12,645 bases of DNA from CAYHWW01 sp964360145 (GTDB lineage: Bacteria > Bdellovibrionota > UBA1018 > CAYHWW01). The stretch spans positions 1 through 12,645 of the forward strand of contig CAYHWW010000097.1 in the NCBI GenBank assembly GCA_964360145.1, written 5' to 3'. A program made the translations under genes and the position numbers. This document shows positions 7,566 to 12,645 of the stretch, in pieces. The notes below the pieces were generated by a model. That model saw only the letters and a list, made by a program, of their open reading frames with translations. It had not been told where the DNA came from and did not search any database. Position 1 is the stretch's first letter; every line of letters starts with the position of its first letter.

Positions 7566-8426
7566 ATGATCGGCTGGCTTGCACCGGCGTTGGCAGCGCT
7601 TTTCCTCTATGGTTTTGGCCAGGGTTTGGTGAAGAAGTACATCAGCGAGGTGCCTCCGGCGCGGTTCTGCCTGTACTTCATTTTTGCCAAGTTGATCGTC
7701 AACCTGGGCTTCTTCTTCACCAACGAACATCCTGATCCCTTCGCCGCGGAAGGGCGCGAGTTCATGTTGGTGGGCATTCTGTCCTACCTCATGGATGGCG
7801 TGGGCTGGATTTTGTATTTCCAATCCATCATAGCGGGCCCCATCACCATCGTGGGCACGCTGTCCGCCGCCTATCCCGCCCTCACCACGCTCTTCGCACG
7901 GATTTTCCTCCATGAAGAGTTGAGCACGGTGCAATACGTGGGTGTTTTCACCGTGATTAGTGCCTGTGCGCTGCTCTCATACTCCCCCACTGACCCCAAC
8001 GACCCCACGAAGAGCCGGCGCTGGATCCCCATGGCCGCAGGCGCGCTGCTCATTTGGGGCGCGGGCTACACCATCATGAAGTACAGCTACAGCCTGCCGG
8101 GCGCCAGTGAAGTGAACATGTCTCTCTTCAACTCCATGGGCGGCATCATGACCTTGGGTGTTTACGGATTCCTCTTCGGGCGCGGCGGTAGCCACACCCC
8201 GCGAGAATGGGGACGCTCCTTTTTCCCCATGGCGATGATGGCTGGCGGAGACCTGGGCGTCATCATCGCATCCAAGACCGGTCCTATCTCCATCGTCACG
8301 TCCCTCGCGGGGGCCTACCCCGTGGTGACCCTCGCCTTCGCCTGGGTCGTGCTGAAAGAGCGGATCACCGTGCTGCAATGGGGCTGCATCGTCGCTATTA
8401 TCAGCGGCATTTTCATGTGTTCTTAG
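7536..8426 (+). CDS. EamA/DMT-family membrane transporter
   Basis: A 296-aa integral membrane protein with about ten hydrophobic segments, the usual number for the drug/metabolite transporter superfamily. The two internal halves are visible: GPITIVGTLSAAYPALTTLFARIFLHEEL in the first (with its conserved Gly-Pro and HEE) corresponds to the second-half stretch beginning GPISIVTSLAGAYP and ending VLKERIT. This is the typical duplicated EamA pattern. Start GTG 7536 overlaps the amine oxidase stop (GTGA) and has GAAGGGG about 7 nt upstream; ATG codons at 7551 and 7566 are alternatives. Coupled translation with the amine oxidase implies a shared pathway: import of the amine, uptake of the oxidation product, or export of excess amine. 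The direction and substrate are not readable from sequence. Confidence 0.88.
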   Translation: MSGAPMSGVPMIGWLAPALAALFLYGFGQGLVKKYISEVPPARFCLYFIFAKLIVNLGFFFTNEHPDPFAAEGREFMLVGILSYLMDGVGWILYFQSIIAGPITIVGTLSAAYPALTTLFARIFLHEELSTVQYVGVFTVISACALLSYSPTDPNDPTKSRRWIPMAAGALLIWGAGYTIMKYSYSLPGASEVNMSLFNSMGGIMTLGVYGFLFGRGGSHTPREWGRSFFPMAMMAGGDLGVIIASKTGPISIVTSLAGAYPVVTLAFAWVVLKERITVLQWGCIVAIISGIFMCS

Positions 8427-8488
8427 CCCGCATATCTCACCAGCTTTCGTAGCGAGCGGGCTCTTGGCGCACGAAAGATGCGGGTTAG
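8423..8488 (+). terminator. Complex hairpin on and after the transporter stop codon, possible terminator or switch
   Basis: Bases 8424-8433 pair with 8478-8487 (ten pairs, one G-U) and 8444-8450 (CTTTCGT) pair with 8471-8477 (ACGAAAG). This gives one long stem, continuous on its 3' side, with a 10-nt bulge on the 5' side and a 20-nt loop. The transporter stop TAG (8424-8426) forms the stem base. An alternative hairpin pairs 8425-8431 (AGCCCGC) with 8456-8462 (GCGGGCT), and the two are mutually exclusive. No T-run follows, so it is not a textbook Rho-independent terminator. It may stabilise the 3' end, block read-through, or switch. Confidence 0.5.
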
Positions 8489-8561
8489 AGAGGCCATTCC
8501 GTCAAACTTGTGGGTAATTGAAAGGTAGATCGATGATTTACGCTACAACGAGTGAATCGTA

Positions 8562-8591
8562 CTGCACGTTAATCCATACGGCGTCGTGCAG
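8562..8591. promoter_or_regulatory. Inverted repeat CTGCACG-N16-CGTGCAG, possible activator site
   Basis: A perfect 7-bp inverted repeat, arms 8562-8568 and 8585-8591. It lies about 105-135 bp upstream of the predicted sigma-54 transcription start, within the range where bacterial enhancer-binding proteins sit. The TGCAC half-site loosely recalls NtrC-type sites. A regulatory role is inferred from position only. Confidence 0.35.
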
Positions 8592-8594
8592 AAT

Positions 8595-8612
8595 TGTCCG
8601 AGAATTCGGACA
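8595..8612. promoter_or_regulatory. Inverted repeat TGTCCGA-GAAT-TCGGACA, candidate enhancer-binding site
   Basis: A perfect 7-bp inverted repeat with a 4-nt centre. Its midpoint is about 94 bp upstream of the predicted sigma-54 start at 8697, a typical place for an upstream activating sequence bound by a dimeric NtrC-family activator. It could also form an RNA hairpin if transcribed, but no transcript start upstream of it is evident. Confidence 0.45.
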
Positions 8613-8670
8613 CACCGCGGCGAATCCCTCTCTAAATCACGCTGAGCATGCTTCAGGCCGCCATACAGAC

Positions 8671-8687
8671 TGGCATCATACTTGCTT
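8671..8687 (+). promoter_or_regulatory. Sigma-54 (RpoN) -24/-12 promoter
   Basis: The sequence TGGCAT-CATAC-TTGCTT matches the sigma-54 consensus TGGCAC-N5-TTGCW in ten of eleven defined positions. GG (8672-8673) and GC (8684-8685) have the required 10-nt spacing. Transcription would begin near 8697, giving a leader of about 22 nt that contains the AAAGGA ribosome site of the gene at 8719. Such promoters need an ATP-dependent enhancer-binding activator, and two inverted repeats lie upstream at suitable distances. Confidence 0.7.
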
Positions 8688-8718
8688 ATGGGCTCGATCA
8701 CATATGCAAAGGATCTCT

Positions 8719-9741
8719 ATGAACATCAGATTGCCCTTACTCTTATTTTCATTCCTCCTCAGCCCCATCCTTGCTCACGCACTTCCGCTTCTTTCTGAAA
8801 ACAGCGCACAACGCGTGACCTCACTTCTCACTCTTTTCCCTGATCATCAAAATTCTAATCTCTTCTATTTTTTCCCAGACGCCTCTGAATTTACCCACAC
8901 CAGTGCGGGCCTGCCACATTTTGGTCTCACACACTGGGGCCGATCCACATCAAGCGCTGAAGATGACGGAGGTTTTGTAACGTTTCAGATGCACTTGAAA
9001 TCTTCTCGTGAGCAGGCTGCAGCTCTACAAGATTTCTTAGACAGGCACCCGGGCGCAGGAATAGCCGTATTGCCCGTAATTGCTTCAACAGTGGGCCTCA
9101 CAAGTAGCTCAAGCCCCGGCGGTCACCCGCTTCCTGCTCTCTTCACTGATGTGAATTTTCCACCACGTGCTGGACTTGCAGAGCACCCTGTCGGAATCAA
9201 TGCATCTCTCACCGGAGCAGGCGTACGCGTCTTTCTTGGTGGTATCAGAAACCCGATGTCATTTAAAATTGACTACTGTTTCAAGGTCCAGGGCTTGGGC
9301 CCAAATTTCGATGCCACCATTACGGCTGATTTTAACCGAGTTTATGAGCACTTCAGGGCTGCTGCCGCCATTGGCGGGTGGTGGAGTAATATTCAGGTGG
9401 CGCATGAAACCACTCGAATCGTGCTGAAGGGTTCCTTTCTCTATGTTATCAACGGTGGCAACGCCACCGACGAAGAATACGTACGCTCGATCGTGAATAC
9501 GATTTCCCAACGCTTCTTCACTCCGCAAGTGCCAGCTACCCCTGCCGTCCTTCCACACATTGAGGGCTGGTCATTTTCGAATGTTCAACTTGGCAATACG
9601 CGGATTGAAGAGTTGAGAACAGAGACCTGGACGATGAACCGGCGAGAGATGGTGGAGCGTGAGTATTGCGTGCCCATGTCGCTCACAGAGCTGCGGCCCT
9701 TCAGCAGCCAAGTGGTCTACGACAGCGACAGAGATTTTTGA
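8719..9741 (+). CDS. Secreted protein of unknown function (340 aa), first gene of exported-protein operon
   Basis: Start ATG 8719 has AAGGA 5 nt upstream; the frame is open back to 8518 but without a ribosome site or sensible N-terminus. Residues 1-21 form a Sec signal peptide (hydrophobic core LPLLLFSFLLSPIL, cleavage after AHA). The mature N-terminus holds LTLFPDHQNSNLFYFFPD (37-54), followed by GLPHFGLTHWG. Both recur in the 227-aa protein at 10985-11668, so the two are paralogues. The rest alternates polar and hydrophobic residues as in beta-rich extracellular domains (for example GVRVFLGG and MSFKIDYCFKVQG), with two isolated cysteines (FKIDYCF, REYCVP). No transmembrane anchor follows the signal and no enzyme motif is visible. 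I do not recognise the family. It is expressed from the sigma-54 promoter immediately upstream, and the product should be periplasmic, surface-bound or secreted. Confidence 0.8.
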   Translation: MNIRLPLLLFSFLLSPILAHALPLLSENSAQRVTSLLTLFPDHQNSNLFYFFPDASEFTHTSAGLPHFGLTHWGRSTSSAEDDGGFVTFQMHLKSSREQAAALQDFLDRHPGAGIAVLPVIASTVGLTSSSSPGGHPLPALFTDVNFPPRAGLAEHPVGINASLTGAGVRVFLGGIRNPMSFKIDYCFKVQGLGPNFDATITADFNRVYEHFRAAAAIGGWWSNIQVAHETTRIVLKGSFLYVINGGNATDEEYVRSIVNTISQRFFTPQVPATPAVLPHIEGWSFSNVQLGNTRIEELRTETWTMNRREMVEREYCVPMSLTELRPFSSQVVYDSDRDF

Positions 9742-9767
9742 TCTGAATCATTTCTGGGAGCAATAAG

Positions 9768-10610
9768 ATGAAAAGTAATGATGTAACTCGTATAATAATA
9801 TTTATTTTTGCCACGTGCGCACTCTGTTTCGCGCATAGTTCCGTGGCCCAAGTCACAGAAGAAAATGTCTGGCCTGACGCCCGCAGACAAGTCGTTACCT
9901 TTGCGCCCCAACCTACGGTTACAGCTAGCCTCATCTACTTAGGTGAGGGCGACCTCTATTCACAGTTTGTAGTAGGCATGGAATACGACCAAGCCTCTAT
10001 CACTCGCCAGGCTCGGGAAATTCAAAGCAGATATCCCGGCTACCTCATTCAACGAGCGGTACTAGAACCCAGCGGTAACATGACCGTTCGTATACCAGCA
10101 TTGAATCGCACTGTTACCGCGGTACCTCGCCCCTCCATGATGGGCCCCTACATCAGGGTGGAGGAATATCTCAATCGCGCAGATACCGGTCGCGTCCGTG
10201 CAGCATGGGGTACCAGCACAGCAGCTGTAAGTGGCGTCGTTACAGCAAACGTACCTAGCTCTAGAGTTTCTGAACGCGTGCAACTCGAAATCGGTACCTG
10301 CCGCAGACTGGGGGCCGATGGAGACACCTTGTTTTCCGTGCTAGATCGGTATTCTTTTTTCATCGAACAGCTACGCACCCGTCGGTACTCAAACGCTACG
10401 ACATTTGAGTCACTCAAACGATCCGTACTCAGTGAATGCATCACGTTCACGGAGCGCGCCGATTCCGTTGGCGCACTACTTGACGCAAGAGTACAAATTA
10501 ACGAATCTGGCACGCCCACAGGCCAGACTTTCATCGAAGGTGTAGGGCAAACCACTATTGTCATATTGCCAGAATACAGCGCCATCCCCCTCGATCAAGA
10601 CTTTCGGTGA
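9768..10610 (+). CDS. Secreted protein of unknown function (280 aa)
   Basis: Start ATG 9768 follows GGGAG at 7 nt and lies 26 nt after the previous stop. The N-terminus has Arg/Lys, a hydrophobic core IIIFIFATCALCF, and a cleavage site after SVA near residue 27: a Sec signal peptide. The mature part begins with a stretch containing TVTASLIYLGEGDLYSQFVV, then a helix-like ITRQAREIQSRYPGY, then short strands. That strand-helix-strand order resembles residues 90-140 of the first protein of the operon, but identity is too low to claim homology by eye. Two cysteines (GTCRR and SECITF) may pair after export. No known domain was recognised. The gene is clearly more AT-rich at its 5' end than the metabolic genes to the left. 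It is probably co-transcribed with its neighbours and acts in the same exported assembly; that last point is inference. Confidence 0.75.
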   Translation: MKSNDVTRIIIFIFATCALCFAHSSVAQVTEENVWPDARRQVVTFAPQPTVTASLIYLGEGDLYSQFVVGMEYDQASITRQAREIQSRYPGYLIQRAVLEPSGNMTVRIPALNRTVTAVPRPSMMGPYIRVEEYLNRADTGRVRAAWGTSTAAVSGVVTANVPSSRVSERVQLEIGTCRRLGADGDTLFSVLDRYSFFIEQLRTRRYSNATTFESLKRSVLSECITFTERADSVGALLDARVQINESGTPTGQTFIEGVGQTTIVILPEYSAIPLDQDFR

Positions 10611-10613
10611 TCT

Positions 10614-10988
10614 ATGAGGCTTAAATTTCATACCCACATATTTTATTACTCACTGGTATGCATCGCCTTGATCACCACCCTAGCCGTTAGTGGCTGCGGC
10701 AAAGCAAGTAATACTGACCAAAAGGCAACCGCCAGCAGTAGCGGGGACCCCAATAATAGCACCATTGAAAATCAGCCCATCCTAAGACCGACGGAAGCCC
10801 AGGGACTTGAAGGCATTGAGGCCTGCAACGGTTCACGGCCCATCTGTCTCATCGCTGCGGTTGCAAGACTTAGAGAGGCGACTGGCATCACCTTAAGTCG
10901 AGCTGACTTTGAGGCTCTCATCTCAAGCCACTTTACTATCAGCTGCAACCCACTCGCTTGCCATGTCACTCGAAAAGGAATTTTATGA
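10614..10988 (+). CDS. Small lipoprotein (124 aa) with four conserved-looking cysteines
   Basis: Start ATG 10614 lies 3 nt after the previous stop, suggesting coupled translation; no strong ribosome site is visible. The N-terminus is basic, then hydrophobic, and ends in lipobox VSGC with lipidated Cys28. A low-complexity Ser/Thr/Asn/Asp-rich linker (29-55) follows, and then a compact C-terminal domain (about 60-124) with Cys71, Cys78, Cys111 and Cys116 in the patterns CNGSRPIC and CNPLAC. In the periplasm these would probably form two disulfides. A helix around 79-90 and the segment TLSRADFEALISSHF suggest a small helical fold. No family was recognised. Its stop overlaps the next start (ATGA). 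A role as outer-membrane anchor or partner for the secreted neighbours is plausible but unproven. Confidence 0.78.
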   Translation: MRLKFHTHIFYYSLVCIALITTLAVSGCGKASNTDQKATASSSGDPNNSTIENQPILRPTEAQGLEGIEACNGSRPICLIAAVARLREATGITLSRADFEALISSHFTISCNPLACHVTRKGIL

Positions 10989-11668
10989 ATATCATTTCAA
11001 AACTCAGCCCATTCATCATCTGCATCACAATGTCCACCGCCCATGCGGTTCCAGTCATGAACATGAACACCCCTGGAGCCATGGGCTACACTCTCTACCC
11101 AGATCATGAAAATCCTAACCTGTTCTATATTGCGCCCAATGAACTGCTTGTAGCTACCAACTCTCACGGAGTTCCTCAGTTCAGTTTCGCGGAATACTGG
11201 GTCGGCAACGTGAAAGAGGCCACAGTACAAGTGCTCATGCAACCCTCCATAAACGAGTCCGCTGTAGAACAAACCATGACCACAGTGCGGGCAATCAACC
11301 CCAGCGCACAGTTTACTTCCCTGCCATTTATTGAATCCAACATGGTTTTTGAGGGCTCAGACCGACTTGTACGCACTGCTCACTGCGGTCACGGGGCTGG
11401 ACAGGCTTTTGATCCTCAGGCATGCACCATTGACCTGAATCACAGAGGCCGCCGCGTATTGCGACACCTCTTTCGTCGTGGCACCGCACTCACGGTACAG
11501 TTTCGGTACGTCGTTCGCGGTGCCACAAAAAATATCGATGGCTCATTCTCAAACAACGAAACATCACATCAGCTTTCAGGTGTTATTGGCGGCTCTGAAA
11601 TTGGCGCGCACCCCGAACTATTTCGAGATCACTGGGGCCGCATCATCAACGGCCCCGATGAAGGCTGA
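10985..11668 (+). CDS. Secreted protein of unknown function (227 aa), paralogue of the first gene in the operon
   Basis: Start ATG 10985 overlaps the lipoprotein stop (ATGA) and has AAAGGA 5 nt upstream; an in-frame ATG at 10958 lies inside the lipoprotein gene. The signal peptide spans residues 1-21 and ends in AHA followed by VP, just as the 340-aa protein ends in AHA then LP. The mature start has YTLYPDHENPNLFYIAPN (35-52), then GVPQFSFAEYW, matching the same block in that protein. Similarity continues through ATVQVLMQPS and into ALTVQFRYVVRG, which aligns with MSFKIDYCFKVQG. The two cysteines in the HCGH and QACTIDL segments may pair. It stops about 100 residues short of its paralogue and lacks the C-terminal third. 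It may be naturally short, or truncated at the edge of the disrupted stretch beyond it. Family not recognised. Confidence 0.75.
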   Translation: MNIISKLSPFIICITMSTAHAVPVMNMNTPGAMGYTLYPDHENPNLFYIAPNELLVATNSHGVPQFSFAEYWVGNVKEATVQVLMQPSINESAVEQTMTTVRAINPSAQFTSLPFIESNMVFEGSDRLVRTAHCGHGAGQAFDPQACTIDLNHRGRRVLRHLFRRGTALTVQFRYVVRGATKNIDGSFSNNETSHQLSGVIGGSEIGAHPELFRDHWGRIINGPDEG

Positions 11669-12145
11669 TGGAACGCGATTCAGGCCCCCATTCCTCACAG
11701 CTCATCACTGGATCGTCTGGATCCAGATCGGTGCGAAACACCACCTCTTGCACCGGGCCGCAGGCACCATGCACTACAAAAAAAAGGGCGAAGCGGCGGT
11801 CGTGGTCTAGCACCGCTGAATAGAACATCGCGCTCGCTGAACTGGTAGCCGCAGCGAATAAAGATCCAGAAAAAAAATCCCAAAAACATCCGCCTCCGCA
11901 CTAGGCACCACGGCATCATAGACCTTGCGGAGTAAACTCGTGTGGCTGCTGTCACGGGGCACGCTGTTCGCCGGCGTCTTAGCGGCACGCTCCATGCGAA
12001 AGATGTTCTGGCCGCTACATAGGGTCTCTAAACTCTTCCCCTCATTGGCGAGTGGCGCACGTTGGCCATCCACATCGATGGCGGCAATGGCTGCCTGCTG
12101 CACCTCTTGCGCGAGCGAGCGCTTGCCCCGCCCTCTCGCAAGCAC
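11646..12145 (-). pseudogene. Frameshifted (or phase-variable) unrecognised gene, minus strand
   Basis: Two minus-strand frames read like protein and meet at a run of eight A (11870-11877; T8 on the coding strand). The upstream frame contains AIAAIDVDGQRAPLANEGKS and ends in SAEADVFGIFF. The downstream frame contains SGSLFAATSSASAMFYSAV and continues through FALFFVVHGACGPV to a stop at 11646. One extra T in the run would join them into a single open frame of about 165 residues. The N-terminus is unclear: a TAG lies just before the GTG at 12145 and no ribosome site is visible, so the 5' end may also be damaged. A second A8 run (11778-11785) lies in the downstream part. I do not recognise the product. 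It could be a decayed gene, a slipped-strand phase-variable gene, or a homopolymer sequencing error. Confidence 0.42.
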
Positions 12146-12204
12146 ACGGCGCTATATTGATATCGAAGGGTGACAGCTCCTACCACTCGACTTCAGCTGT
12201 TCGG

Positions 12205-12224
12205 AAGGCAACATTCGTTGCCTT
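12205..12224. repeat. Perfect 8-bp inverted repeat (AAGGCAAC / GTTGCCTT)
   Basis: Arms 12205-12212 and 12217-12224 are perfectly complementary around a 4-nt centre ATTC. No T-run follows on either strand, so it is a poor terminator. It lies upstream of the minus-strand broken gene and could be an operator or a hairpin of unknown use. Confidence 0.45.
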
Positions 12225-12251
12225 AAACTTCGATGTCCGATTCGATTTTTC

Positions 12252-12266
12252 TTGACTGGGGGTCAA
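12252..12266. repeat. Palindrome TTGAC-N5-GTCAA
   Basis: A perfect 5-bp inverted repeat with a 5-nt centre (TGGGG), the shape of a dimeric repressor site. It lies in a non-coding stretch between the minus-strand broken gene and the HNH-like gene. Function unknown. Confidence 0.3.
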
Positions 12267-12387
12267 CGCAAAGTGGTGCCCCTGCCCAGAATTCACCCGC
12301 AATTTGCGCGGCAATACCCTCTGTGGCGTGCTGCGGATGCACACGAGGCCGCACGCCTCATCTTCATCGCGAAATGCAATAGCGGGC

Positions 12388-12415
12388 ATTTCTGCACGAA
12401 ACCTTGCGCAGAAAT
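12388..12415. promoter_or_regulatory. Inverted repeat ATTTCTGC-N12-GCAGAAAT upstream of HNH-like gene
   Basis: Perfect 8-bp arms 12388-12395 and 12408-12415, ending 22 nt before the ATG at 12438. The right arm overlaps a possible -35 (TTGCGC, 12404-12409); a weak -10-like TAGGGT (12425-12430) lies 15 nt further on and only 7 nt before the ATG, with no ribosome site between. If that is the promoter, the mRNA would be nearly leaderless and the palindrome could be an autoregulatory operator. All of this is positional inference. Confidence 0.35.
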
Positions 12416-12437
12416 AACCGATGATAGGGTGCGCTCC

Positions 12438-12645
12438 ATGAACTTAAAACATCTCTCTTCTGAGCGCCTCATCACTGAATTGAAAACCCTTGTCGCCGAC
12501 GAACGGCGAGTGGGCGTCGCTGTTTTACATCACCTGCGTGAGGTGGAAGAACGGCGGCTGTACCTCACGCAATATCAGTGCCCGTCTCTCTTCGAATTCG
12601 CAGTGCGCGTATTGGGCTACAGCAACGACGCGGCCTGGCGCCGCA
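12438..12645 (+). CDS. HNH-endonuclease-family protein, N-terminal part (3'-truncated by window)
   Basis: ATG 12438 opens a frame that stays open to the window end (69 codons). It begins MNLKHLSSERLITELKTLV, then VLHHLREVEERRLYL, then PSLFEFAVRVLGYSNDAAWRR. This run matches my memory of the N-terminal helical region of HNH-endonuclease-domain proteins common in Bdellovibrio and relatives: LS..L, then ER, HLREVE.RRL, SLFEY and LGYS..AA.RR. The HNH catalytic motif would lie near the C-terminus, beyond the window, so nuclease activity cannot be confirmed. Members of this family are often multicopy in a genome and of unknown role. Codon use resembles the GC-rich genes on the left more than the secreted-protein operon. 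Confidence 0.65.
   Translation, partial: MNLKHLSSERLITELKTLVADERRVGVAVLHHLREVEERRLYLTQYQCPSLFEFAVRVLGYSNDAAWRR

Noticed and set aside
8518..8718. N-terminal extension of the 340-aa secreted protein upstream of 8719
   Set aside because: No ribosome site at 8518, and it would bury the signal peptide and run over the inverted repeats and sigma-54 promoter.
11708..11726. Hairpin CTGGATC-N5-GATCCAG after the 227-aa gene, considered as a terminator
   Set aside because: No T-run follows, and the repeat is explained by the Asp-Pro-rich coding stretch (DLDPDDP) of the broken minus-strand gene.
11925..12173. Plus-strand small open frame
   Set aside because: Mirror frame of the protein-like minus-strand sequence, without a ribosome site.
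12267..12282. Minus-strand sigma-54-like GGGGCACCACTTTGCG
   Set aside because: The GG-N10-GC spacing is met only by an out-of-register GG; aligned on GGCAC the spacer is one base short.

Overview
The window looks like a piece of a Gram-negative bacterial chromosome. The signs are two lipobox lipoproteins, several Sec-type exported proteins, a sigma-54 promoter, and the N-terminal part of an HNH-endonuclease-family protein of a type I associate with Bdellovibrionota, Myxococcota and other former Deltaproteobacteria. That placement is a low-confidence impression. No tRNA, rRNA, CRISPR array or intact insertion sequence was seen.

Left part (1-8426) is a moderately GC-rich metabolic block. After the 3' end of an unrecognised gene (1-395, +), four minus-strand genes are read from 5908 down to 397: an aldehyde dehydrogenase, a second aldehyde dehydrogenase of the betaine/aminoaldehyde type, a GabT-like class III omega-aminotransferase, and a saccharopine/lysine-dehydrogenase-like NAD(P) enzyme. 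Gaps are 21 nt, 2 nt and an ATGA overlap, so this is almost certainly one operon. Divergent from it, across only 68 bp, lie a FAD amine oxidase with a lipoprotein signal and an EamA/DMT transporter joined by a GTGA overlap. Together they could take a diamine or polyamine (for example putrescine) through aminoaldehyde, omega-amino acid and semialdehyde to a dicarboxylate. The saccharopine-dehydrogenase-like member hints instead, or also, at lysine or cadaverine-type substrates.

Middle part (8427-11668) is visibly more AT-rich. A 292-bp non-coding stretch carries a complex hairpin on the transporter stop codon, two inverted repeats, and a very good sigma-54 (-24/-12) promoter match. Directly downstream are four tightly packed genes for exported proteins: a 340-aa secreted protein, a 280-aa secreted protein, a 124-aa lipoprotein, and a 227-aa secreted protein paralogous to the first. 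I recognise no named family here. This sigma-54-driven secreted-protein operon is the best candidate in the window for an undescribed system.

Right part (11669-12645): a minus-strand gene broken at a run of eight A (T on the coding strand), three palindromes, and the start of an HNH-endonuclease-like gene that runs off the end.
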